64,000 bases of DNA. Origin: Candidatus Gastranaerophilales bacterium. Lineage in GTDB: Bacteria > Cyanobacteriota > Vampirovibrionia > Gastranaerophilales > Gastranaerophilaceae. The notes below the pieces were generated by a model. The model searched no databases. It was not told where the DNA came from and saw only the letters and a list, made by a program, of their open reading frames with translations. Shown piece by piece: positions 16,361 through 25,533 of the stretch. The position numbers and the translations under genes are program-made. The stretch lies in contig CANQLJ010000002.1 in the NCBI GenBank assembly GCA_947624685.1, positions 1 through 64,000 on the forward strand, given 5' to 3'. Positions within the stretch are counted from its first letter, which is position 1; each line of letters begins with the position of its first letter.

Positions 16361-19189
16361 ATGAACGATTTTATTGAAATTTATAAAGCCAATCAGCACA
16401 ATTTAAATAACGTTGATTTAAAAATCCCAAAAAACGAGCTCACCGTATTCACCGGCGTCTCGGGCTCGGGCAAAAGCTCTCTTGCTTTTGATACTATATT
16501 CGCCGAAGGCCAAAGAAGATACGTTGAGAGCCTCTCGACCTACGCTCGCCAGTTTTTGGGGCAAATGGATAAACCCGATGTTGAGCGCATCGATGGCCTT
16601 AGTCCTGCCGTTTCAATTGATCAAAAATCAACTTCCAATAACCCCCGCTCAACTGTCGGAACAATAACCGAAATTTACGATTATCTGAGGCTTTTATATG
16701 CCAGAGCAGGCGTTGCACATTGTCCGAAGTGCGGAAATGTCATAACTCCTCAAACAATTGATGAAATAGTTGAAAAAATAATGTCGCTTAAGGAAGGAAC
16801 AAAAATTCAGCTTTTATCGCCAATAGTCAGGGCTAAAAAAGGCGAATACAAGCAGATGCTCTCGGGGTTACTGTCCGAAGGCTTTATAAGAGTGCGAATA
16901 GACGGAAAAATTTATAATCTTGAAGAAGATGAAATTGAACTAAATAAAACCCAAAAACATTCTATAGAAATCGTTGTGGATAGAATTATTGTTAAAGATA
17001 GCGCTAAATCAAGAATCTTTGATTCCGCTCAAACGGCTCTTGTGCGCTCTGACGGGCTTTTGATAGTAAATAAAATCGAAAATAACGAAGATATTATCTT
17101 TAGCGAAAAACTCGCCTGCCCTAATTGCAACATAAGTTTTGAAGAATTAACCCCCCGCTTGATGAGCTTTAACAACCCGCAAGGAGCATGCCCCGTTTGC
17201 CACGGGCTTGGCGCAAGCTATGAAATTTCGCCCAATCTTGTCGTACCCGATACCGACAAATCACTTAAAGACGGTGCGATATATCCTTGGGCAAGGACGC
17301 AAAACCCATACTACAGCGATGTTTTAAAAAGTGTCTGCGAACACTATAATATCGATTTTGAAGCTCCTTTTAAATCCCTAACACCCGCTCAAAAAGGGAT
17401 AATTTTGTATGGAAACGGTGATGAGAAAATAAAATTATATTATGCCGACTTTGGCACAAAACACTATAGAACGCATCTTATGAGCTATATGGGGGTTATT
17501 CCTTATTTAACAAAAAAATATGAATCAGATTCAGATATTGTTCGAGCAGAAATTGAAAAATATATGATAACAAACCCCTGCAAAGCTTGCGGGGGCGGCA
17601 GGTTGAACCCTTTTGCGCTCAGTGTTAAAATAAATGAAAAAAATATCTTTGAATTTTGCTCGATGTCGATTTTAAAAGAATATGACTTTATTCAAGAGCT
17701 TTATTTATCACTTGACGAATTTAAGTTAAAAATCGCTCATCAAGTGCTTGATGAAATCAGGGCAAGGTTAAAATTCCTAATTGACGTGGGGCTCGGGTAT
17801 TTGACTCTTGCTCGAAGCGCCGGCACTCTCTCGGGCGGCGAAGCGCAAAGAATCCGCCTTGCAACTCAAATAGGAAGCGGATTATCGGGTGTTTTATATG
17901 TTCTTGACGAACCTTCTATCGGGCTTCATCAAAGAGACAATGATATGCTCATTTCAACGCTTTTGAAGCTTAGAAATCTCGGAAATACGCTTATTGTCGT
18001 GGAACATGATGAAGACACAATGAATAATGCCGACTATATCGTAGATATCGGCCCTTATGCGGGAGTTAAAGGCGGAAATATTGTGGCCAAAGGGTTGCTG
18101 GAAGATATTAAAAATACCCCCGAATCTTTGACGGGGCAATATCTTTCGGGCAAGAAAAAAATCGAAGTTCCTAAAAAAAGAAGAAAAGGAAACGGGAAAT
18201 TCCTTGAAATTAAAGGAGCAAAATTAAACAATTTAAAAAACATTGATGTCGATATACCATTGGGAAAAATTGTTGCTATAACAGGCGTTTCGGGTTCGGG
18301 GAAGTCTACTTTAGTACAGGATATTATCGCTCAATACGCTCGCCACGAGCTTTTAAGAAGCAAACCAAAGCCTCAGGGTGTTGATATCATAAATGGTTTT
18401 GAAAATATAGATAAATTAGTTGTGGTAGACCAATCGCCCATCGGAAGAACGCCAAGATCTAACCCTGCAACATATACAGAAGTCTTTACCCACATTCGAG
18501 AGCTTTTTTCTCAAACTCCGGAAGCCAAAATGCGAGGCTATAAACAGGGCAGATTTTCATTCAACGTCAAAGGCGGAAGATGCGAAAAATGCTGCGGCGA
18601 CGGAGTTTTAAAGATTGAAATGAACTTTTTATCCGATGTTTATGTAACATGTGACGTTTGTAAAGGCAAAAGATATAATCAAGAAACACTTGAAGTTAAA
18701 TACAAAGGAAAAAGTATATCGGATGTGCTTGATATGAGCGTGGCTGAGGCGCTGGAATTTTTCCAAAACGTTCCAAAAATAGCGACAAGACTTCAAACGC
18801 TCTATGATGTCGGGCTTGATTATATTAAGCTCGGTCAAAGCGCAACGACACTTTCAGGGGGCGAAGCCCAAAGGGTCAAACTGGCGCTTGAATTAAACAA
18901 AAGAGCGACGGGAAAAACCTTATATATCTTAGATGAACCATCAACGGGGCTTCATTTTTATGACATTGATAAATTAATGAAAATGCTCTCCCAGCTTGCC
19001 AATAGCGGTAATACCGTTTTAATTATCGAACATAATATGGATATAATAAAGTGCTCGGATTGGATAATCGACCTTGGGCCCGAAGGCGGAGACGGCGGCG
19101 GAGAAGTGGTTTTCAAAGGAACACCAGAGCAAATAATTAAAGATGAAAAAAGTTACACGGGAAAATACTTAAAAAAATATTTAATATAA
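16361..19189 (+). CDS. uvrA: Excinuclease ABC subunit A
   Basis: UvrA is the damage-recognition ATPase of nucleotide excision repair. Two ABC modules are present with Walker A motifs GVSGSGKSS (about 32) and GVSGSGKST (about 645), signatures TLSGGEAQRIRLA and TLSGGEAQRVKLA, and D-loops LDEPS. Zinc-binding CxxC pairs are visible in each half. At 942 aa it is complete. An in-frame TTG at 16355 would give two more residues, but the ATG fits the promoter geometry better. uvrB and uvrC are not in the window. Confidence 0.98.
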   Translation: MNDFIEIYKANQHNLNNVDLKIPKNELTVFTGVSGSGKSSLAFDTIFAEGQRRYVESLSTYARQFLGQMDKPDVERIDGLSPAVSIDQKSTSNNPRSTVGTITEIYDYLRLLYARAGVAHCPKCGNVITPQTIDEIVEKIMSLKEGTKIQLLSPIVRAKKGEYKQMLSGLLSEGFIRVRIDGKIYNLEEDEIELNKTQKHSIEIVVDRIIVKDSAKSRIFDSAQTALVRSDGLLIVNKIENNEDIIFSEKLACPNCNISFEELTPRLMSFNNPQGACPVCHGLGASYEISPNLVVPDTDKSLKDGAIYPWARTQNPYYSDVLKSVCEHYNIDFEAPFKSLTPAQKGIILYGNGDEKIKLYYADFGTKHYRTHLMSYMGVIPYLTKKYESDSDIVRAEIEKYMITNPCKACGGGRLNPFALSVKINEKNIFEFCSMSILKEYDFIQELYLSLDEFKLKIAHQVLDEIRARLKFLIDVGLGYLTLARSAGTLSGGEAQRIRLATQIGSGLSGVLYVLDEPSIGLHQRDNDMLISTLLKLRNLGNTLIVVEHDEDTMNNADYIVDIGPYAGVKGGNIVAKGLLEDIKNTPESLTGQYLSGKKKIEVPKKRRKGNGKFLEIKGAKLNNLKNIDVDIPLGKIVAITGVSGSGKSTLVQDIIAQYARHELLRSKPKPQGVDIINGFENIDKLVVVDQSPIGRTPRSNPATYTEVFTHIRELFSQTPEAKMRGYKQGRFSFNVKGGRCEKCCGDGVLKIEMNFLSDVYVTCDVCKGKRYNQETLEVKYKGKSISDVLDMSVAEALEFFQNVPKIATRLQTLYDVGLDYIKLGQSATTLSGGEAQRVKLALELNKRATGKTLYILDEPSTGLHFYDIDKLMKMLSQLANSGNTVLIIEHNMDIIKCSDWIIDLGPEGGDGGGEVVFKGTPEQIIKDEKSYTGKYLKKYLI

Positions 19190-19197
19190 TAATTTTA

Positions 19198-19206
19198 TGG
19201 TAAAAT
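19198..19206 (+). promoter_or_regulatory. Extended -10 of thrS
   Basis: TGG then TAAAAT lies between uvrA and thrS, about 37 bases before the thrS ATG. It gives a short conventional leader that carries an AGAGGA ribosome site. Confidence 0.6.
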
Positions 19207-19243
19207 AATTCTCAAAAGCACACAAAAGAGCAGAGGAAAAGTT

Positions 19244-21025
19244 ATGAAAAATTTGGAAGATATTGAAAAATTGCACACTTTAAGACATTCTTGTTCGCAT
19301 ATTATGGCGCAAGCGGTTCAAAAATTATACCCTAACGCCAAACTTGCGATAGGCCCTGCTATTGAAAACGGTTTTTATTATGATTTTGATATTGAAGGTG
19401 TTACTTTAAGCGAAGAAAATTTTAAAGACATCGAAAACGAGATGAAAAAATTAATCTCTCAAAACTTAACTTTTGAAAAATATGTTATACCCGATGTTCA
19501 AAAACAAATTGATGAATTTAAAGCTCAAGGTGAAATTTATAAAGCGGAATTATTGGAAGAACACAAAAACGACAATCCCACTTTATATTTAACAAAAGAT
19601 AAAGACGGAAATGTGCTTTTTAACGACCTTTGCTCTGGTCCTCATATAACTTCAACCAAAGAAATCAAGGCTTTTAAATTATTAAGCGTTGCAGGAGCAT
19701 ATTGGAGAGGCAACGAAAAGAATAAAATGCTTCAAAGAATCTATGCTACAGCATTTGCGACAAAAGATGAGCTTGATAATTACATAAAACAAGTTGAAGA
19801 AGCAAAAAAAAGAGACCATAGAAAATTAGGCGCTCAATTGGATTTGTTTTCTGTTAGAGACGAAATAGGAGGCGGTCTTGTTCTTTGGCATCCTAATTTA
19901 TATACCGTTAGAGAGCAAATTGAAAACTATTGGAGAGAAGAACACAGAAAAAGAGGCTATGTCATCGTTCAAACTCCGCAATTGGCTAAATCAAAGCTCT
20001 GGGAATTGTCGGGGCATATTGACCATTATAAGGAAAATATGTTCTTTATTCAAAAAGGCGATGACAGCGACGAACAATATATCGTAAAACCGATGAACTG
20101 CCCCTTCCATATCCTTATTTATCAAGCACAGAGACACTCTTATCGTGACCTTCCTCTTAGAATGGCAGAATTGGGAACGGTTTACCGCAGAGAAAAATCA
20201 GGAGCATTGTCTGGGTTAACTCGTGTTCAAGGGTTCACTCAAGATGATGCCCATGTTTTTTGCACTCCGGAGCAGCTTGTCGATGAAATCAACGCTATAA
20301 TTGATTTTGTATCAGATACGATGAAAATATTCAATATGAGCTTCGAAGTTGAATTATCCACCCGCCCCGAAAGTTATGTCGGCGATCTTAAAAACTGGGA
20401 ATTGGCTGAAAACGGGCTTAAAGAAGCAATGGATAAAAGAGGCATGGAATATGAAATAAATGAAGGCGACGGCGCTTTCTACGGCCCCAAGATTGATTTT
20501 AAGGTAAAAGACGCTATAGGAAGAACCTGGCAATGTGCCACAATTCAATTGGATTTCAATTTGCCCGAAAGATTTGATATAAAATATCAGGATAAAGATG
20601 GCGTCTTAAAAACTCCTGTTATGCTTCATAGGGTAATATTCGGTTCAATGGAAAGATTCCATGGAATATTAATAGAACACTATGCGGGAGCTTTCCCTGC
20701 ATGGCTTGCTCCAAATCAAGTTGCGCTTGTTGCAATCGCTGATAGGCACAACGATTATATGGAAAAAGTTTATAAAAAACTTCGTGAAAATAACATTAGA
20801 GTAATCTTTGAAGAAAAATCAGAGTCAATGAACTATAAAATCAGAGATTATCTTCAAAATCAAAAAGTGCCCTATGTGCTTATTGCAGGCGATAAAGAAC
20901 TTGAAAACGGCAAAGTTTCGATAAGAAAACGAGGTGTCGGTCAAATTGGCGAGATGACAATAGAAGAATTTATTGAAAAATTGAAGCAAGAAATTGATTC
21001 AAAAGGGAAAGTTGAAATAAAATAA
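19244..21025 (+). CDS. thrS: Threonyl-tRNA synthetase lacking the TGS domain
   Basis: It charges tRNA-Thr. The protein begins directly at the N2 editing domain (LRHSCSHIMAQAVQKLYP; later DLCSGPHI, the HxxxH and Cys zinc/editing residues). It continues with class II motif 2 (TVYRREKSGALSGLTRVQGF), motif 3 (HRVIFGSMERFHG) and the anticodon-binding domain. At 593 aa it is shorter than the roughly 640 aa of E. coli because the N-terminal TGS (N1) domain is absent; upstream bases do not encode one. An AGAGGA site supports this start. Editing and catalytic residues look intact. Confidence 0.97.
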   Translation: MKNLEDIEKLHTLRHSCSHIMAQAVQKLYPNAKLAIGPAIENGFYYDFDIEGVTLSEENFKDIENEMKKLISQNLTFEKYVIPDVQKQIDEFKAQGEIYKAELLEEHKNDNPTLYLTKDKDGNVLFNDLCSGPHITSTKEIKAFKLLSVAGAYWRGNEKNKMLQRIYATAFATKDELDNYIKQVEEAKKRDHRKLGAQLDLFSVRDEIGGGLVLWHPNLYTVREQIENYWREEHRKRGYVIVQTPQLAKSKLWELSGHIDHYKENMFFIQKGDDSDEQYIVKPMNCPFHILIYQAQRHSYRDLPLRMAELGTVYRREKSGALSGLTRVQGFTQDDAHVFCTPEQLVDEINAIIDFVSDTMKIFNMSFEVELSTRPESYVGDLKNWELAENGLKEAMDKRGMEYEINEGDGAFYGPKIDFKVKDAIGRTWQCATIQLDFNLPERFDIKYQDKDGVLKTPVMLHRVIFGSMERFHGILIEHYAGAFPAWLAPNQVALVAIADRHNDYMEKVYKKLRENNIRVIFEEKSESMNYKIRDYLQNQKVPYVLIAGDKELENGKVSIRKRGVGQIGEMTIEEFIEKLKQEIDSKGKVEIK

Positions 21026-21061
21026 AACGAAACAAAAAAAGGGCCAAATAAAAAAAATAAC

Positions 21062-21098
21062 AAAAAGCGTACCATATATAAAATAGGTACGCTTTTTT
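21062..21098. terminator. Bidirectional terminator between thrS and skp
   Basis: AAAAAGCGTACC and GGTACGCTTTTTT form a 12-bp stem with A and T tracts on both sides. It serves thrS (+) and, in reverse, skp (-). Confidence 0.9.
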
Positions 21099-21109
21099 GC
21101 TACTATGTG

Positions 21110-21598
21110 TTATTTAACCGATTTAGCGATTTGAGCGGTAATATCTATGTCATCTCGTGCATACAAAACGGCGTTTTTATTTAATACAATGTCATAGCCT
21201 TGTTTTTTTGCTTCTTGAATCAAAGTCGATGAAATATTTTTATCAATTTGATTTAGCTTATTTGTATAATCTTCTTGAATTGCTTTTTTCTTCTTTTCAA
21301 GTTCTTCATCATATTTTTTGGCCAGTTTCATCTTTGCTTCGGGTGTTTTTTGTTTGTCAATATCCGCTTTTGCCGATAAAATCCATTTTTGAAGCTTATC
21401 TAAATTATTTTCGCGCTCTTTTTTTAATGCCATAAACTGCACGGATTTAGATAAAACATTATTTACATCAACAAATGCGATTTTTGATAAACCCTCTGAG
21501 AGTGCGAAATTGTGCATATTAAACCCAATTACAAGCATCAAAAGATATAATATCGCGCAATTTACGCAATTCAGATTATTTTTTATTTTCTTTTTCAT
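21110..21598 (-). CDS. skp: Skp/OmpH-family periplasmic chaperone
   Basis: Skp escorts unfolded outer-membrane proteins through the periplasm. The N-terminus is basic then hydrophobic (NCAILYLLMLVIGFN), a signal peptide or anchor. The domain starts with KIAFVDVNNVLSKS, runs through a long charged helical arm (about 60-120) and ends with EAKKQGYDIVLNKNAVLYA, the conserved beta strand of OmpH. At 162 aa it is typical. It is 15 bases downstream of the autotransporter gene on the same strand, a natural client, and the two are probably cotranscribed. Confidence 0.9.
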   Translation of the reverse strand: MKKKIKNNLNCVNCAILYLLMLVIGFNMHNFALSEGLSKIAFVDVNNVLSKSVQFMALKKERENNLDKLQKWILSAKADIDKQKTPEAKMKLAKKYDEELEKKKKAIQEDYTNKLNQIDKNISSTLIQEAKKQGYDIVLNKNAVLYARDDIDITAQIAKSVK

Positions 21599-21613
21599 CC
21601 TATTTTTCCTTGT

Positions 21614-24559
21614 TTATTTTGCTAAACCGTCATATTTAATGTTGTTTAATTGAATTTGCGCTTTAGCTAAAGCAGGTTTTAGATTATTTGTTTGTTTGAT
21701 GGGTTGACCCGATTTACCAAAAGTGAATGAAACGCCTGCTTGAAAGCCGATGCCGTTGCGGCCGCCGGAAGTGATATATGTTTGGATAAATCCTGTCAAT
21801 CTTTCGCCCCATGTTTTTCTCACGCCAAGGCCATATTTAACAAAAGGTTTAACGCTTAATTCGGGTAATGTAGCGTCGGACGCGGTAAATTTTGTTTTAT
21901 CCATAACATTCCAAATGACGCTTACGCCCATATATGGCTGCCATCCGTTTTTGAGATTTCCGATAAATTTAACTCCAGGTTCAAATGTAATAGCGTTTAA
22001 TACGCCGGGGTCAACTTTGATACCTGATGAAGTTGTGTAATCAAAAGTATTAACAAATGAATAAGACATCATAAAATTAGGTTGAATTATGAATTTACCG
22101 TCTTTAAGCTCCCAATTATATCCTGTTTTAGAAGCAATACCCGCCATAAGCAAAGTAAAATCATCATCTCCATACATTGTGTCGGCTTTGGCTGCGTTTG
22201 CTCCCGAGTTAATCGTTAAACCCGTGAAAAAATCGCCTTTATATAGCATACCGACCAAGCCCAAGGTGCCGCCGTTTTGATTAATGCCGATTCCGTCATA
22301 AGATTGGTGAGAGCCGTTATATCCGATGTATGCGCCCCACATAGCGTCCCAGCCGTTTTTAAGTTCATACATTTCGCTTTCTGCGCCAAAATATGTTCCA
22401 TAAGCGACGTTAGATACTTTTGGGCCGTTTTTCAATCTGACACTTTCAAATGTTGCATAGGGTCTAATCCACGCTGCGTTATCGTCATGGGTTGTTCCTG
22501 TCGGGTCAAAGATATAATTTCCGTTCTTTGAAGCATATTTATTTCTCAATTTCAGCGCCATTCTTTCTTTTCTTGTCATAAGCATATACATATCCATATT
22601 TCTAAACGCTTCATCAAAAGAATTTAATTCGTTTAAATATCCGCCCATTTGCGCTGCGACTGCTCCTGCCATAACTGCGGGGTTGAAATCTTTGTAGCTG
22701 TTTCCTGTCGGATTAAAGCTTATACCATCTGATGAACTTGTTGCTTCAAGCCATCTTAGGGGCGATAGAGCTCTGTGGCTCACGCCTTCTTTAATATTAA
22801 GACCGTTTCGAAGTCCCATATTCTTTGCCAATTCTTCTTTTGAGAAAAATCCTTTGCTAACCAATGTATCGGGGATAAAATTAAAATCTTCTAAAGTCAC
22901 GCTGCCCATAGCCCAAAGTTTATCTGTTTGGCCTGTGGCAGAGCTTAAATCGGTTGCGACTTTGCTTCCCCCATATACAATAGCTTTATTGCTTACATCG
23001 TCAAATTGACCGTTTGTTAAATCCAGATGTCCCCCTTTTATATAAATGTAGGAGTCATCTAAGTTTGAATTTGCGCCTAAATGGAGTGTACTTTGGCTAT
23101 CAACGGTAATTGTTCCATTTGAAACGGTTCCGTCATTATATAATGTCGAACCGCTATTAACGTTTGTCGTACCCGTGATTGTGCCGTTTGAATTATTGTT
23201 TAAATTGGCATTATTTTCCATTGTCGCATCTTTTACGGTTCCGCTATTGTTTACATTAGAAGCGTCTGCTTTAAGTTTTTTTACGTTTCCTTGGTTATTA
23301 AATGTTGAACCACTCTGTAAATCAGCAGAATCTACCGTCCCTTTTTGCAAATTGTTTACGGTTGAATTTTGTGATGTAAGTTTGCCGATGCTGCCTTCGT
23401 TATTAATTGTTGTACCTTCGCTTAATTTTGCGCCTCCCAAGCTTGCACCATTGGCGTTATTTATAGTACCGCCTTTTGAATTTATTCCGATGCTTAACCT
23501 GCCTTCATTATTAAAAGTAGCGTTTTCATTTTCTACTTCATTAAATATGGTTGATTTGTTATTAAAAATACCGCCATCTTTGTTTGCAACTTTACTATTT
23601 ATCTCGCCTTCGTTGTTAAATATCGCTCCGTTTTGATTTGTCACTTCGTCTGTTATTGTCGCACCTTTTTTATTATTAAATGTTGCATTGTCGTTTGTGA
23701 CTTTACCGGTTATTTTAGCGCCTTCTTCGTTATTAAATACGGCTGCGTTTTTGTTTTGGACTTCTTTTGCTGTGGCACCTTTTTTATTATTAAAAATACC
23801 GCCATTTTCATTTGTTACTTTATCAACTTTACCTTTATTATTGTTATTTACAACACCCGAATCATTAACCAAATCACCTGAAATTGAACCGTTATTTTCG
23901 ATTTTCCCGCCTTTTTTGTTGGTTAATTTGCTATTATTGTTATTTTTAAAAGTGCCGTTATTTGTTAATATACCTGAGTTTTCAAATGAGCCGTTATTTT
24001 CTACCGTGCTATTTTGACCTACGGTAAAAGTTCCGCTTGATTTAGCTGTTCCTGAATTAGAAAAAGTAGCGTCATTAGAAACAGTGAATTCGCCTGTATT
24101 ATCAAATGTACCATTTTCCTCATTAGTTAAGCCTCCCGTGTATCTTCCTGAATTAGAAAAAATACCGCTGTTTGTAATAGTACCTTCATTATTAAATGTT
24201 GCCGAATTTAAAAACTTTGCGCTATTTTCTATAGTTATTGAGCTTTGGTTATCAAAAGTCGAGCCGTTAGAATTTTCTAATACATCATCTATAGTGACTT
24301 TTGTTTGGTTTGTAAATTTTCCGCCGCCGACGTTTTTAAGTGAGCCTTTGAATTTATGGCTCCCGATGCCGCTACTTAATGTAGTGGAGCCGGTACCTGC
24401 GTTTGTGATGCTTCCTGTGCCCTTGCTGCGTAATGTGACAGTATGATCTTGAGTGTCATTAAACACATCGCTATGTACGTTTGCCAATACAGGCAAAGCA
24501 TATTGTGCGCTAAAGCACACTAACAGCGTACTTGCCAACAAAAAATTTTTCTTTTTCAT
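21614..24559 (-). CDS. Autotransporter-like adhesin with FNN-repeat passenger
   Basis: A signal peptide (MKKKNFLLASTLLVCFSAQ, cleavage near VLA) is followed by about 550 residues of Asn/Gly/Thr-rich repeats. In the central part (about 240-350) the unit is some 20 residues, built around a core such as NNATFNNKKGATITDEV or NGAIFNNEGEINSKV, and likely forms a beta-helix. From about 690 the sequence alternates as an outer-membrane beta-barrel (WIRPYATFESVRLK ... GLGVRKTWGERLTGFIQTY ... IGFQAGVSFTFGK). Unlike classical autotransporters it does not end at the last strand: about 32 residues follow (from SGQPIKQTNN). GAGGG precedes the ATG. Probable role: surface adhesion; the substrate is unknown. 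Confidence 0.85.
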   Translation of the reverse strand: MKKKNFLLASTLLVCFSAQYALPVLANVHSDVFNDTQDHTVTLRSKGTGSITNAGTGSTTLSSGIGSHKFKGSLKNVGGGKFTNQTKVTIDDVLENSNGSTFDNQSSITIENSAKFLNSATFNNEGTITNSGIFSNSGRYTGGLTNEENGTFDNTGEFTVSNDATFSNSGTAKSSGTFTVGQNSTVENNGSFENSGILTNNGTFKNNNNSKLTNKKGGKIENNGSISGDLVNDSGVVNNNNKGKVDKVTNENGGIFNNKKGATAKEVQNKNAAVFNNEEGAKITGKVTNDNATFNNKKGATITDEVTNQNGAIFNNEGEINSKVANKDGGIFNNKSTIFNEVENENATFNNEGRLSIGINSKGGTINNANGASLGGAKLSEGTTINNEGSIGKLTSQNSTVNNLQKGTVDSADLQSGSTFNNQGNVKKLKADASNVNNSGTVKDATMENNANLNNNSNGTITGTTNVNSGSTLYNDGTVSNGTITVDSQSTLHLGANSNLDDSYIYIKGGHLDLTNGQFDDVSNKAIVYGGSKVATDLSSATGQTDKLWAMGSVTLEDFNFIPDTLVSKGFFSKEELAKNMGLRNGLNIKEGVSHRALSPLRWLEATSSSDGISFNPTGNSYKDFNPAVMAGAVAAQMGGYLNELNSFDEAFRNMDMYMLMTRKERMALKLRNKYASKNGNYIFDPTGTTHDDNAAWIRPYATFESVRLKNGPKVSNVAYGTYFGAESEMYELKNGWDAMWGAYIGYNGSHQSYDGIGINQNGGTLGLVGMLYKGDFFTGLTINSGANAAKADTMYGDDDFTLLMAGIASKTGYNWELKDGKFIIQPNFMMSYSFVNTFDYTTSSGIKVDPGVLNAITFEPGVKFIGNLKNGWQPYMGVSVIWNVMDKTKFTASDATLPELSVKPFVKYGLGVRKTWGERLTGFIQTYITSGGRNGIGFQAGVSFTFGKSGQPIKQTNNLKPALAKAQIQLNNIKYDGLAK

Positions 24560-24633
24560 AATTTCCCTCTTAATTCCTGAACGTAATTTTTTATGTGAAA
24601 CAGATTAGCATAAAAAATTAAAAGTATCAAGAG

Positions 24634-24662
24634 TCTGGTAGTTTATTTTAAAAAATACCAGA
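24634..24662. promoter_or_regulatory. Inverted repeat between autotransporter and XRE genes
   Basis: TCTGGTA and TACCAGA form perfect 7-base arms separated by 15 AT-only or nearly AT-only bases, in the divergent intergenic region. The size suits an operator bound by the adjacent XRE regulator, or a hairpin in a 5' leader. Confidence 0.4.
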
Positions 24663-24716
24663 TTGTACTGTTACATTTTTTTATCCCACCTTTTAGAATA
24701 AACAGGATGGTAAAAT

Positions 24717-25091
24717 ATGAATAACGATAATACTTTTGGCAAAAAATTAAAACAAATCAGAAAGGCAAAGGGCTTAACTCAAGAAAAGCTTGCAGAACTT
24801 GCCGGGGTGCACGAAAAGCACATATCAAAACTTGAATTAGGCACATATAAGCCAAGTTTCGCCACCCTAAGCAAGGTATTAAACGCACTGGATCTGGAAG
24901 TTGACAAAGTCGGACTTGACTTTAAAAAAGTATCAGAAAAAGATAACCCGTTTTATATAAAATCTTTACAAATTTTAAATAATGCAACCGAAGATGAGCT
25001 TGAATATTATTATGGCTTTTTAAAACAGGCGCAAAAAGGCGCCGATGTTTTTGGCGGTAGACAATGTTCGCATAAATCTGATAGTATATAA
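24717..25091 (+). CDS. XRE-family transcriptional regulator
   Basis: An N-terminal helix-turn-helix of the lambda Cro/XRE type is clear (FGKKLKQIRKAKGLTQEKLA ... HISKLELGTYKPSFATLSKV, residues 7-60). The C-terminal 60 residues are acidic and may dimerise. It is 124 aa. AGGA lies upstream of the ATG, overlapping a TGGTAAAAT -10-like string that directly abuts the start. It is divergent from the autotransporter-skp operon and may regulate it through the inverted repeat at 24634-24662; this is inference from position only. Confidence 0.85.
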   Translation: MNNDNTFGKKLKQIRKAKGLTQEKLAELAGVHEKHISKLELGTYKPSFATLSKVLNALDLEVDKVGLDFKKVSEKDNPFYIKSLQILNNATEDELEYYYGFLKQAQKGADVFGGRQCSHKSDSI

Positions 25092-25164
25092 AAGAAAAAA
25101 ATGTTAAATTTCCATTCACAAAAATTTCTTATATGATATAGTAATTTTATTAAGGAATCATGTT

Positions 25165-25533
25165 ATGTATGAAGTTAAGGTAGAGACAAGTTTTTCTTCC
25201 GCCCATCATTTACTTAACTATAAAGGTAAATGTGAAAATCCTCACGGGCATAATTGGAAAGTCGAAGTCATTGCAAGGGGCGGAAAACTCGACAATTCCA
25301 ATATTTTAATTGATTTTAAAGTCTTAAAAAAGACGGTTAATGAAATAATTGATTATCTCGACCATAAAGACTTAAATGAGCTTAAAGAATTTAAAAATCA
25401 AAGCCCGAGCTCGGAATTTATCGCAAAATTAATCTATCAAAAAACAAAAGAAAAAATCAGCCAAATTCAAAGAGTGAATGTCTTTGAGACAGCTACATCT
25501 TGCGCAAGCTATTTTGAGGATGAAGAAAAATAA
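25165..25533 (+). CDS. queD: 6-carboxytetrahydropterin synthase / PTPS-family protein QueD
   Basis: QueD converts dihydroneopterin triphosphate to 6-carboxytetrahydropterin in queuosine/preQ0 synthesis. The zinc-binding His residues are present: FSSAHHL near residue 15 and CENPHGHNW near 28, with the catalytic Cys in the latter. The later motifs LIDFKVLK, LDHKDLNE and VFETATSCASY fit the family. At 122 aa it is complete. It has an AAGGAA ribosome site and its stop overlaps the uppP start (TAATG). No other queuosine genes are in the window. Confidence 0.93.
   Translation: MYEVKVETSFSSAHHLLNYKGKCENPHGHNWKVEVIARGGKLDNSNILIDFKVLKKTVNEIIDYLDHKDLNELKEFKNQSPSSEFIAKLIYQKTKEKISQIQRVNVFETATSCASYFEDEEK

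Noticed and set aside
22216..24446. Several open frames opposite the autotransporter gene
   Set aside because: They are antisense shadows produced by its repetitive Asn/Gly/Thr codons and lack start signals.
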